DNA of 43,324 bases from an uncultured Flavobacteriales bacterium (GTDB lineage Bacteria; Bacteroidota; Bacteroidia; Flavobacteriales_E; Vicingaceae): positions 1 through 43,324 of the forward strand of contig CAJXMH010000025.1 of the NCBI GenBank assembly GCA_913056345.1, written 5' to 3'. Within the stretch, counting starts at the first letter, position 1. Every line of letters begins with the position of its first letter. A program made the position numbers and the translations under genes. Below the pieces are notes generated by a model, which did not search any database, was not told the DNA's origin, and worked only from the letters and a program-made list of their open reading frames with translations. This document shows, piece after piece, positions 1 to 6,746 of the stretch.

Positions 1-1
1 G

Positions 2-1636
2 TTTAAAGAAGCGCAAAATGGTGTGCCTGATACCTTGTACGATACGGTTTCGGCTTTCCTGAACCGCGAAGGAGGAGTTATTCTCTTAGGCGTAGATGAC
101 GATGGAAATGTATTGGGCTTAAACGGCCAAAACCTCATGCAGCTGAAACAAAATATAGTTACTGCATTGAACAATCCTGATGTGATTAACCCTCCCTTTG
201 CTTTGGCGGTGAATGAAGTAGTTCATGGCAATGACACCTTGCTTTATATCCGCGTGCCTGTTAGCTCCTTTATTCACAAGCATGGCCAGGTAATTTACGA
301 CCGTGAAAACGACAGTGATTTCAGGATTACAGATGAAGCTCGAACAGCCGAAATGTATGCCCGAAAACGGAATGTGTTTTCGGAAAACCAAATCTTCCCT
401 AATCTGCGCATCGCAGATTTAGATGCAACACTTTTTGACAAGGTAAAGTCGAGAATTGCCTTGGTAAACACCAACCATCCTTGGCTTACAGAGGGTTATT
501 CCAATGAACGTATTTTAAGAGATGCGCGCTTCTTGCGCAGAGATTTTACCACAGGCGAAGAAGGCTTAACCTTAGCGGCAGCTTTGGTATTTGGCACCGA
601 TGAAGTAATTGGCAATCTGTTGCCAGCCTATCGCATTGATATTTTGGTGCGCAGAGAAAACAAAGACCGATGGGATGACAGGCTGTTGCTGAAAACCAAT
701 TTAATCGATTCGTACTTGCAAGCTTTGCAGTTCATAAAAAGCAAATGGCCAGAGAAGTTTTGGCAAGATGCGGATGGTAACCGCAAAGATTTGCGCGAGC
801 TGATTTTCCGTGAGTTAGTGGCTAATATCATCATTCACCGCGAATACAATAGCGCCACACCAACTCAAGTTATCATTTATGAAGATCGAGTTGAGGCTAC
901 TAATCCAAACCGTAGAAGATTTACGGGTCCTTTAGACCTAGAAACTTTTGAGGCAGAACCAAAGAATCCAAACATTCGGGCATTCTTTAATATCCTCACT
1001 TGGGCAGATGAAATAGGCTCGGGTGTCCGAAATATGAACAAGTTTGTAGCGAGCTACACAGGTGGTGCACATCCGATATTTATTGAAGATGAACCTTTCA
1101 AAAGCACAGTGCCAATGTTGCTTTACAGGGTTGGAGAAAAATCAGCATTATTCATTCACCTTGCCCAGCTAACAGAACAACAAATAGGTGCTGACAAAAC
1201 GATGGTACTTCAAGAACTCCCCTTAGAATTAAGTCTCAAAAACATTGATGATTTAGATGAGCTTGCCATACTGTTGGTAGGTAGTTGGGCTGAAAAAAGT
1301 GGGGAGTTAGCAGGCGTAAGATTCTTGACCAACAAGGAGTTAACTACTGCTGAGCTTAAAAAAGTGGGGAGTTGGCCAGAAAAAAGTGGGGAGCTACTAA
1401 AGAAGCGGGCAAGAGTCTTGCTGAGCACCCTGATGCTTACACTTACTCCTATTTCACTTGATGAATTAGCTAATGTATTAGGCTACCGAAGCAAAGAGCG
1501 TTATCGTGACGACTATGTAAAGCCATTAAAAGACAATCGTTTGATTGAATATACCTTGGAGCAGGCAAATGACCCTAACCAACAATATGTAATCACAAAC
1601 CGTGGGAAACTATTTTTAGGGGGGAGCTCCATATGA
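2..1636 (+). CDS. AlbA_2 (Schlafen-like) / HATPase_c_4 ATP-binding transcriptional regulator, 5' truncated by window
   Basis: The reading frame is open from base 2 with no start, and the codons before the GTG at 23 fit the family (FKEAQNGVPDTLYDTVSAF), so the gene begins outside the window. The N-terminal ~100 residues are an AlbA_2 domain (AFLNREGG, LLGVDDDGNVLGL). The middle has a HATPase_c_4-like region (RELVANIIIHREY, then a degenerate NP motif and EIGSGVRNM). The C-terminal ~80 residues look like a winged helix (LDELANVLGYRSKERYRDDY). Family members are usually annotated as putative transcriptional regulators or ATP-binding proteins; the physiological role is mostly unknown. The linker between ATPase-like and winged-helix parts holds a repeated segment (GSWAEKSGEL, GSWPEKSGEL), described separately. 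The stop TGA overlaps an ATG, but only a 23-codon frame follows. The SLOG gene starts 83 nt downstream on the same strand. Domain calls are fairly sure; function is inference. Confidence 0.8.
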   Translation, partial: FKEAQNGVPDTLYDTVSAFLNREGGVILLGVDDDGNVLGLNGQNLMQLKQNIVTALNNPDVINPPFALAVNEVVHGNDTLLYIRVPVSSFIHKHGQVIYDRENDSDFRITDEARTAEMYARKRNVFSENQIFPNLRIADLDATLFDKVKSRIALVNTNHPWLTEGYSNERILRDARFLRRDFTTGEEGLTLAAALVFGTDEVIGNLLPAYRIDILVRRENKDRWDDRLLLKTNLIDSYLQALQFIKSKWPEKFWQDADGNRKDLRELIFRELVANIIIHREYNSATPTQVIIYEDRVEATNPNRRRFTGPLDLETFEAEPKNPNIRAFFNILTWADEIGSGVRNMNKFVASYTGGAHPIFIEDEPFKSTVPMLLYRVGEKSALFIHLAQLTEQQIGADKTMVLQELPLELSLKNIDDLDELAILLVGSWAEKSGELAGVRFLTNKELTTAELKKVGSWPEKSGELLKKRARVLLSTLMLTLTPISLDELANVLGYRSKERYRDDYVKPLKDNRLIEYTLEQANDPNQQYVITNRGKLFLGGSSI

Positions 1637-1650
1637 AAAAGTGGGGAGTT
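1293..1650 (+). repeat. Dispersed 15-16 nt repeat AAAAAAGTGGGGAGTT, four copies in several reading frames
   Basis: Near-identical copies lie at 1293-1308, 1358-1373, 1380-1395 (ends in CT) and 1636-1650. The first and third are read as EKSGEL, the second is read in another frame as KKVGSW, and the fourth begins at the last base of the AlbA_2 gene's stop codon. A further partial copy (GGGGAGCT) lies at 1621-1628. Conservation at DNA level across frames is seen directly; its origin is unknown. Confidence 0.7.
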
Positions 1651-1719
1651 TTTCAGTATATGGCTATGAAAAGCACCGAGAAGTGGGTACTTCAAAAAAA
1701 ATAGGTTGGTAGTTCGTTT

Positions 1720-2166
1720 ATGGAATACTTCGGAAACAAGGACATATTAAACCATCACAAGACAGGCTTTTTAAGCTCAAGAAAGTGCCCTGCTGATGTT
1801 GTTCTTAAAAGCTACGAGTGGGCTAAAAAGCAGAGATCAGAAGGAAATTGTATTGTTTGTGGAAATCACTCACAAATAGAAAAAGACGTTTTTGAGATAC
1901 TCTTAAAAGGCAACCAACCACTTGTTTTGGTATTGCCTAGAGGATTAAAATCACGTTGGCCAAAAGAATGGCTTGAAGCAATAGACAAGAATCGACTGTT
2001 AATTATTTCACCATTTTCAAAAGACGTAAAGCGAGTTACGCGCGAAACAGCAATTAAAAAGAATAAAACGATCATTGAACTGTCAACAGAAATTATAGTG
2101 GGCTATTCATCTGAGGGGGGACAATTAGCTGACCTGTTGAAAAACAAGACATACAGACATGTTTAA
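1720..2166 (+). CDS. DprA-like SLOG-domain protein (short, stand-alone)
   Basis: This 148-aa protein reads as a single Rossmann-like SLOG/DprA-type domain. It has GFLSSRKCPADVV near the N-terminus, the GNHSQIEKDVFEILLKG segment typical of short DprA-like proteins, LVLVLPRGL, then LLIISPF and, near the C-terminus, VGYSSEGGQ. Full DprA (about 300-370 aa) loads RecA on incoming DNA; this one lacks the extra SAM and winged-helix parts. SLOG domains bind nucleotides or nucleotide-derived ligands, so a sensor or DNA-binding role is possible but not shown. It lies 83 nt after the AlbA_2 gene on the same strand, and the pair may be co-expressed. An attC-like repeat follows 127 nt after the stop. I am fairly confident of the fold and not of the function. 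Confidence 0.72.
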   Translation: MEYFGNKDILNHHKTGFLSSRKCPADVVLKSYEWAKKQRSEGNCIVCGNHSQIEKDVFEILLKGNQPLVLVLPRGLKSRWPKEWLEAIDKNRLLIISPFSKDVKRVTRETAIKKNKTIIELSTEIIVGYSSEGGQLADLLKNKTYRHV

Positions 2167-2292
2167 TCCTTCGCACATAGCCACACACATTGCCAAAGCC
2201 GCGCAAATCAACGCTCAATCCAAAGCTTTGTCAAAGAGTGTGTCTATCCCAACGCAAGGCCAGAAAAACGAAAAGAAAAATAAAAAAACAGG

Positions 2293-2352
2293 GTACAACA
2301 AAACCTATACGCAATGCCCTACGGGACACTGCGCATAGCCAAACCGTTGTGC
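2293..2352 (+). repeat. attC-like imperfect inverted repeat (site a)
   Basis: A 60-nt dyad. Outer 7-mers GTACAAC (2293-2299) and GTTGTGC (2346-2352) are complementary at 6 of 7 positions and resemble the attC cores RYYYAAC and GTTRRRY with one mismatch each. Inner arms CTATACGCA (2305-2313) and TGCGCATAG (2330-2338) pair at 8 of 9 positions, and a CCC/GGG tip (2317-2319, 2323-2325) caps the structure. Size and layout match short attC sites, and the next gene starts only 18 nt beyond. No integrase is visible, so this could be another kind of intergenic palindrome. Confidence 0.5.
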
Positions 2353-2370
2353 ACAAGCGTCCGAACAACC

Positions 2371-2784
2371 ATGAATTTAACTGATAAACAAATTTCAGAG
2401 ATTGCGGAACTGCTAGACTGTGGTATGACATGCTTTTATCATATCTCAACGGGAGAGATTGAATCACACCCTGATCCTAACGATGGTTACTTTGACCCCG
2501 AACCATGGCAAGACTTAATTGACAAAATTGAAAACGATTGGGGTAATTACGAGAAATTTGAGAAAATGGACTCCAATGAGTCTTACAGGGTGATGGAAAG
2601 ATTTGCCAACACGTTAACAGATACAAAATTTAAATACAAAGTAATGGAGAGTATTTCAAGACGAAAACCTTTCCAGAATTTTAAAAGATTAATTGATTCC
2701 TCTGACTATCGTCAAAAGTGGTTTGACTTTAAGAATCAATCTTACATTGAATACGTGAAAGAACAAATTGAATTAAAAAAATAA
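2371..2784 (+). CDS. UPF0158 family protein
   Basis: This 137-aa acidic protein matches the UPF0158 family along its whole length: LTDKQISEIAELLDCGM, then a short strand region ending in HISTGEIESHPD, EPWQDLIDKIE, FEKMDSNESYRVMERF, the basic segment RRKPFQNFK, and DYRQKWFDFKNQ near the C-terminus. The family is widespread and uncharacterised, and no enzyme motif is apparent. The frame is open from 2314, but that start would lie inside the attC-like dyad. The ATG at 2371 gives the family N-terminus and sits 18 nt after that dyad, a layout usual for cassette-borne genes. No promoter of its own was found. The gene is flanked on both sides by attC-like repeats, so it looks like a single-gene cassette. 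Family assignment is confident; function is unknown. Confidence 0.82.
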   Translation: MNLTDKQISEIAELLDCGMTCFYHISTGEIESHPDPNDGYFDPEPWQDLIDKIENDWGNYEKFEKMDSNESYRVMERFANTLTDTKFKYKVMESISRRKPFQNFKRLIDSSDYRQKWFDFKNQSYIEYVKEQIELKK

Positions 2785-2793
2785 AAAGCCTGT

Positions 2794-2932
2794 GCACAAC
2801 AAAAACTATAAAATACCTGCCCGACCGGCAGGCGGGTAGCCGCAGTCAACGTTTGGCTAAGGTTTGATTACCTTTAATGCTAAATTTAACCGACACTGCT
2901 TGCGGCTACATTTCATAGTCGGAGCGTTAACC
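2794..2932 (+). repeat. Large attC-like inverted repeat with nested palindromes (site b)
   Basis: The dyad spans 139 nt, near the upper end of attC lengths. The outer cores are GCACAAC (2794-2800) and GTTAACC (2926-2932). Arms ACTATAAAATA (from 2805) and its imperfect partner ending ATAGT at 2919 match at 9 of 11 positions. GTAGCCGCAG (2836-2845) pairs with TTGCGGCTAC (2900-2909). Two small hairpins are nested inside: CCTGCC/GGCAGG (2816-2821, 2827-2832) and AAGGT/ACCTT (2859-2863, 2870-2874). The cores fit the attC consensus only partly. Confidence 0.42.
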
Positions 2933-2979
2933 CTCACAACAAAAGTCATCGCTAAGTCGAATCGTACGGATTGTTTTTA

Positions 2980-2987
2980 TATATTTG
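2980..2987 (+). promoter_or_regulatory. Bacteroidota -7 box TATATTTG before the antitoxin gene
   Basis: TATATTTG fits the Bacteroidota -7 consensus TAnnTTTG exactly and lies 16-19 nt before the candidate starts at 3004 and 3007. No clear TTTG -33 element is seen at the usual distance. It suggests the toxin-antitoxin pair carries its own promoter, as is common for such pairs inside cassettes. Confidence 0.5.
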
Positions 2988-3003
2988 TACGTATAAATAA
3001 TTA

Positions 3004-3255
3004 ATGATGGATACAAAACTCACTTTAAAGCTTAATCAAAGGATTATTGAAAAAGCTAAAGAATACGCATCCAACAAAAAAATGAGCTTGTCTCGAATTG
3101 TGGAGGCTTATTTGCAATCTTTGACTTCCGAAAATCACATCTCTGAATTTGAGATTTCACCTTTCGTGAAAAGCATTTCAACAGGAACTGAGATCCCAGC
3201 TGATTTGGATTACAAAAAAGAGTATTCTGATTATTTAATTGAGAAATATAAATGA
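3004..3255 (+). CDS. DUF6364-type antitoxin (ribbon-helix-helix-like) of a type II toxin-antitoxin pair
   Basis: This is an 82-83 aa protein. The N-terminal half (MDTKLTLKLNQRIIEKAKEY followed by MSLSRIVEAYL) has the strand-helix-helix pattern of ribbon-helix-helix antitoxins in the DUF6364 family. The C-terminal half (ISPFVKSISTGTEIPADLDY) would wrap the toxin. Two ATGs stand in tandem at 3004 and 3007; the second gives the family N-terminus MDTKLTLKL. The TGA stop overlaps the ATG of the PIN toxin by four bases, so the two are translationally coupled. Antitoxins of this kind neutralise the partner RNase and repress the shared promoter; here a TATATTTG box lies just upstream. The pair sits between attC-like repeats, where toxin-antitoxin genes commonly stabilise cassette arrays. 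Family call is confident by pattern and context. Confidence 0.82.
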   Translation: MMDTKLTLKLNQRIIEKAKEYASNKKMSLSRIVEAYLQSLTSENHISEFEISPFVKSISTGTEIPADLDYKKEYSDYLIEKYK

Positions 3256-3671
3256 GCAAAAGGATTTTTATCGATACAAATGTATTGTTAGACCTTTTAG
3301 GAGAACGAAAACCATTTTATGAACCGATTGCGAAGATTGCAACCTTAGCGGAAAAAGAAAAGCTGATTATGGTTGTTTCACCCATTTCGTTTGCGACAGT
3401 AAACTATTTTATATCAAAATTTGAGAATGGAAAAATTGCAAGGGAAAAACTAAGAAAATTTAAGATAATCTGTGAAATATGTTCGCTAGATGAACAAACG
3501 ATTGAAAAAGGACTCAATTCTTCGATAAAGGACTTTGAGGACGCCTTACAATATTTTAGTGCGACAGAATCGGAATGTGAAATGATAATAACAAGAAATG
3601 GAAAGGACTTTAAAAAATCATTATTACCTGTTATGACAGCAGATGAGTTTTTAAAATCTCTGAATAAATAA
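3252..3671 (+). CDS. PIN-domain (PIN_3) ribonuclease toxin, VapC-like
   Basis: This 139-aa protein is a single PIN domain. It has the N-terminal IFIDTNVLLDLL motif with Asp8 and Asn10, a second acidic cluster DFEDAL (Asp94, Glu96, Asp97), and the C-terminal ITRNGKDF with Asp119. These acidic residues are the usual metal-binding set of PIN RNases, and no key position appears lost. VapC-type toxins cleave tRNA or rRNA and are held in check by the cognate antitoxin. The start ATG overlaps the antitoxin stop (ATGA). The length fits the family. A weak dyad and then about 400 nt without a convincing gene follow. The target RNA cannot be predicted from sequence. Confidence 0.88.
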   Translation: MSKRIFIDTNVLLDLLGERKPFYEPIAKIATLAEKEKLIMVVSPISFATVNYFISKFENGKIAREKLRKFKIICEICSLDEQTIEKGLNSSIKDFEDALQYFSATESECEMIITRNGKDFKKSLLPVMTADEFLKSLNK

Positions 3672-4092
3672 TAACTACACCCAACAATGGCAGCTGATGC
3701 ATGCTTGCGCTGAAGCTTTAGCATAGGCGCCACAACCCTCCTCTTCATAAAAAAGCAACTTAATTAAGCGCTTTTAAGAGGACCTATTTTTTTCTTACCA
3801 GCTATGTTCTAGCTCATTTTCAGTTGCCCATTTCCAAGTATAATCAGTCTCAGTTGCAAAATTTGTTGAAGCAAGCATTTTACTGCTTCTTGGGCTACTA
3901 TTTCCCGATGCTTTTTAGTGAATTTTAGGTATTTCTTGTGGCCTATACTGAGCTTACCGAAGTGCGGTTTGACCAAGATGCCTGTATATCTCTGTCGAGA
4001 GACCTTCTCTCATCTCAATTACAGTTATGCTGTTCATTTCAAAGAACTTATTCTTATTTTGTATCCTTGAACAGCGCGGGACACACTGCAGC
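3672..4092. other. Intergenic stretch with no intact gene; weak dyad, possible gene remnant
   Basis: About 420 nt between the PIN toxin and attC-like site d. A weak dyad lies at 3689-3731 (GGC/GCC, TGCT/AGCA, GCT/AGC with mismatched spacers), but its outer bases do not form inverted attC-like cores. The + frame starting at 3938 runs through the attC-like site and has low-complexity composition. On the minus strand, short open segments in different frames (around 4010-3950 and 3950-3800) suggest an eroded coding region, but no family was recognised. Confidence 0.4.
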
Positions 4093-4151
4093 TTGTAACA
4101 ATCGCTGTAAAACATACCCTTTGGTAGGCGTTTCAGAGCGGAACGTTAGCA
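4093..4151 (+). repeat. attC-like imperfect inverted repeat (site d)
   Basis: A 59-nt dyad and the best-formed of the series. Outer cores are TTGTAAC (4093-4099) and GTTAGCA (4145-4151). Long arms CGCTGTAAAAC (4103-4113) and GTTTCAGAGCG (4130-4140) pair at 9 of 11 positions. The tip is TACC (4115-4118) / GGTA (4123-4126) around CTTT. The flank AACAATCGCT and the end AACGTTAGCA resemble the ends of classical integron attC sites. The next gene starts 19 nt downstream. Confidence 0.52.
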
Positions 4152-4170
4152 ACGATCATAAACCAACAAT

Positions 4171-5283
4171 ATGACAGACATGAATTGCAAGACAATATTT
4201 GAAGCAAATAAATTGCTTTTAGTACTTCTGTTATTTCAAGTCTCCGCTTGTACAGGACAAGTCAAAGAAAAGTCAATTAGTGATAATACAAAAAATGAAG
4301 CAAGCAAGGAACTTCTTGCTAAAAAGCAAAACACGATATTCCCTCAAATTCACACCAACTTAAATGGAATGGTAAGACAATTTGTAAGGACATTCCATCA
4401 AGACAGTAAAGGGAACTATTGGTTTGGAACAAATGGAGATGGGATTATATGCTATGATGGGCAAACACTTGAAAAAATCACCATTGCAGATGTAAGTCCA
4501 CGTATAAGGGTTTTAGAGATTAAAGAAGATCAAGCAGGTAATGTATGGTTTGGAACTTCTGACGGACTCATAAAATACGATGGTACAGAATTTAGAACAT
4601 TTTCAAAAAAAGAAGGATTACCTGGTGAGAATGAAGAAATTTGGGGCTTAACAATTGACAAAAACGGACTTATTTGGGTGGGGTCGATTGGAGGAGTTAG
4701 TCATTTTGACGGAGAGAAGTTTATACCTTTTTCCTTGCCAGACTCTATGGTCGAAAATCCAGAGCACAAGCTATCTGATAAATTGGTTAAAAAAATTATA
4801 GAAGATAAAAGGGGAACCATTTGGCTTGTTACCGATGGAAATGGAATTTTCAAATACAATAAGGGTGAATTTGCTCATTTAACAACTAAAAATGGGCTTA
4901 CCGACAACAACACTGCTGACATCTTGGAGGATAGTCAAGGAAATATTTGGATTGGAACTTATTATGGTGGTGCCAGTAAATTTGATGGAAAAACCTTTAC
5001 CAACTTTACTAAAGATGGCATCATCGAAGGTAAAGAGACCTATAATTTTTATGAGGATAGTAAAGGGAATATATGGTTTACAGCAGAAGGTTATGGTGTT
5101 TACCGCTACGATGGAGTTAATTTCACCCACTACACAACTAAAAACGGATTAACTACAAATGTTGTCCAGAGTATTTTTGAAGATAATAAAGGACAACTTT
5201 GGTTTGGGACATGGCAGGGCTTATGCATTTTTGATGGTGAAAAATTTGTGAATGCAAACGAAATAGAGACTTGGACCAACTAA
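4171..5283 (+). CDS. Lipoprotein with two-component-regulator-type propeller repeats (Reg_prop)
   Basis: The N-terminus has a hydrophobic segment (LLLVLLLFQVSAC) ending in a lipobox-like Ser-Ala-Cys, so the protein is probably an exported lipoprotein. The rest consists of about seven to eight repeats of roughly 40 residues with the signature D-x-x-G-x-(I/V)-W-(F/I)-G-T followed by Y/F-DG (for example DQAGNVWFGTSDGLIKYDG). These are Reg_prop blades, normally found in the periplasmic sensor of hybrid two-component systems such as BT-type polysaccharide regulators. Here there is no histidine kinase, Y_Y_Y domain or HTH, only the propeller. The start at 4171 lies 19 nt after attC-like site d; a second ATG at 4180 is possible. 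A stand-alone propeller might bind a ligand or partner at the membrane, but this is inference. Confidence 0.8.
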   Translation: MTDMNCKTIFEANKLLLVLLLFQVSACTGQVKEKSISDNTKNEASKELLAKKQNTIFPQIHTNLNGMVRQFVRTFHQDSKGNYWFGTNGDGIICYDGQTLEKITIADVSPRIRVLEIKEDQAGNVWFGTSDGLIKYDGTEFRTFSKKEGLPGENEEIWGLTIDKNGLIWVGSIGGVSHFDGEKFIPFSLPDSMVENPEHKLSDKLVKKIIEDKRGTIWLVTDGNGIFKYNKGEFAHLTTKNGLTDNNTADILEDSQGNIWIGTYYGGASKFDGKTFTNFTKDGIIEGKETYNFYEDSKGNIWFTAEGYGVYRYDGVNFTHYTTKNGLTTNVVQSIFEDNKGQLWFGTWQGLCIFDGEKFVNANEIETWTN

Positions 5284-5430
5284 AAACAACTGTTGCCTAC
5301 AAAGAACTGTGCTAAAATCCAAGTAGAATATCCTTTATTTTAAATTGAAACATTTTAACCCTCAGCTATAAAATCTGCACCACGCTTCTGAGGATAGAAA
5401 ATGGGCCTGCTACTTAATTCCTTCCAATTC

Positions 5431-6102
5431 CTATTTCAAGAAAAAAGCAAGACTTACCCACAATTGGTGATCAGGAATGGGGCTATTCAAGCCATCTAAT
5501 CGGTAATCTAAGCCAATTTCGCCCTTGTTACCTTGGTTAAACAGAAAGCCATAAGCAGCTGTGGCTCTAGCTTCTAGCTGTTCCTTTTGATTGCGCGTCT
5601 TGGCTAGTGCTTCTACTCCTGTAATCAAATAGCTTTCTTCCGCATCTAAACGTAATCCACTAAGTGGGAATTGAGCGCCTAAGCGGTAACGCAGGCGATA
5701 CTCCCAATCCTTATTCCCTCTTAAACTTTGATCGAGTCGTAAACGCTGTGCATACTTGAATTGAAAGCTTTCATTTACCCATGCCACCTGCTGCATGAAA
5801 CGCCACATATTACTTAAGGTAGAACTACGGTGCATCAAACCGGCGGCTACTACTCTTTTGGGCGATAACCTTCTTTGCAGCATGCTTTGCAAGTCAAGTC
5901 GGCGCATTTCTGCTTTTCCTTGCGAAACTTCAAAGTTCTCTGATTGGATCAAAGAGATCCTCGATTGCACCTTCGCTTTCAAGCTCCACTTCTCCCCTAG
6001 TTTTTGAGAAGCGTTAAAATCTAAAATTGTCCCAGACTGAGATGGATCTTGAGCCACGGAAAATAAAGGAAGTAAAAAGAGAATCAGCAGTACTTGCCTC
6101 AT
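5431..6102 (-). CDS. DUF2490 family outer-membrane protein
   Basis: This 223-aa protein begins with a signal peptide (MRQVLLILFLLPLFSVAQ). The mature part has the alternating, aromatic-capped strands of a small beta-barrel and ends in a Phe-rich strand (LWVSLAFFLK), typical of outer-membrane barrels. Landmarks fit the DUF2490 family of Bacteroidota: an early SLKAKVQSRIS strand, a central region with RLRLDQSL and EYRLRYRLG, and the later EESYLI strand. The function of the family is unknown. The ATG overlaps the TAA of the upstream gene by one base (TAATG), so the two are co-translated. The family call is moderately confident. Confidence 0.72.
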   Translation of the reverse strand: MRQVLLILFLLPLFSVAQDPSQSGTILDFNASQKLGEKWSLKAKVQSRISLIQSENFEVSQGKAEMRRLDLQSMLQRRLSPKRVVAAGLMHRSSTLSNMWRFMQQVAWVNESFQFKYAQRLRLDQSLRGNKDWEYRLRYRLGAQFPLSGLRLDAEESYLITGVEALAKTRNQKEQLEARATAAYGFLFNQGNKGEIGLDYRLDGLNSPIPDHQLWVSLAFFLK

Positions 6103-6671
6103 TAATAGAAAAAGTTATCGTGGTTAGACTCTTGGATCTCTTGTCTGCGAATAAAATTTCCGACTCCGTCAAAAAGGTATTCATAGTCGGCATAATCACC
6201 CTTACTTTTTCCGTGTACTTCCACTTCATAGCGTCGCTTCAAGGCTGCTGCTTTCTTTTGCTGCTGCATAGAGCTCTTCAAATGCGCTTGGTCACCACTC
6301 CACTGCTCCTGTATCTTTTTGATCTTGAAACGCTGAAACGCATCCTCTAACTCTTGCTCAATGTTTTGCAGCACCGCCTCAGCTAGATGCCTAGACTTCA
6401 CCACAAATTCAAGGTCTTCGAATTTGCCATTTTCATCAAACTCCAAGCTGTATTTAACCCCACTTAACCTTGCTTTTGCTTCGTAAGAATGTCCCGCTTG
6501 GTTTTGTTCTTTGATCCAATGTATCTTTTCTTTTGCAAAGAGATTTTCTGCAAAACGTCTAGCTTGAGGGGGAAAGTCAGTTGCCTCAATGCGCTCTTCC
6601 ACTTCTGCTTTGGATTGACCTAAAGCTGCCAAAACAGTTAAAAAGCTGAGTAGTAACAGAAGATTTCTCAT
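6102..6671 (-). CDS. Exported hypothetical protein (PepSY-like periplasmic protein)
   Basis: This 189-aa protein starts with a signal peptide (MRNLLLLLSFLTVLAALGQS). The mature part contains a segment of the form KEKIHWIKEQNQAGHSYEAK, LSGVKYSLEFDENGKFED and a later YEVEVHGKSKGDYADYEYLFDGVG. These read as two beta-rich, PepSY/DUF2874-like units joined by a charged helix with a Gln/Lys-rich stretch. Such proteins are periplasmic and of unknown function. It is the first gene of a two-gene minus-strand operon and overlaps the DUF2490 gene by one base. It is divergent from kdsA, with about 75 nt between the starts. No catalytic motif was found. Confidence 0.62.
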   Translation of the reverse strand: MRNLLLLLSFLTVLAALGQSKAEVEERIEATDFPPQARRFAENLFAKEKIHWIKEQNQAGHSYEAKARLSGVKYSLEFDENGKFEDLEFVVKSRHLAEAVLQNIEQELEDAFQRFKIKKIQEQWSGDQAHLKSSMQQQKKAAALKRRYEVEVHGKSKGDYADYEYLFDGVGNFIRRQEIQESNHDNFFY

Positions 6672-6721
6672 TCTACAAAATTCCTGCTTTCAGAGCACAC
6701 TAGCAAGCTTTTGCTTTTGGC

Positions 6722-6729
6722 TATCTTTG
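6722..6729 (+). promoter_or_regulatory. Bacteroidota -7 box TATCTTTG before kdsA
   Basis: TATCTTTG matches TAnnTTTG and ends 17 nt before the ATG at 6747. It argues against the earlier TTG start at 6711, which would lie upstream of the promoter. The -33 element is not clear. Confidence 0.5.
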
Positions 6730-6746
6730 AGCTCAAATCTCACTTT

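Noticed and set aside
1633-1704. A 23-codon frame starting ATGA on the stop codon of the AlbA_2 gene
   Set aside because: Too short and built from the 15-mer repeat plus low-complexity sequence; more likely a by-product of the repeat than a gene.
2190-2384. A + frame of 64 codons across attC-like site a
   Set aside because: It runs through the whole inverted repeat, is Lys/Arg-rich without pattern, and overlaps the well-supported UPF0158 start.
3689-3731. A fourth attC-like site after the PIN toxin
   Set aside because: Only short mismatched stems; the outer CCAACA and CACAACC are direct, not inverted, so the defining core pairing is missing.
3938-4174. A + frame of 78 codons before the propeller gene
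   Set aside because: It ends in the next gene's start and spans attC-like site d; its composition is not protein-like.
5360-5393. CCTCAG...CTGAGG dyad between the propeller and DUF2490 genes
   Set aside because: Six base pairs with a 22-nt loop and no T-run; too weak to call a terminator or an attC site.
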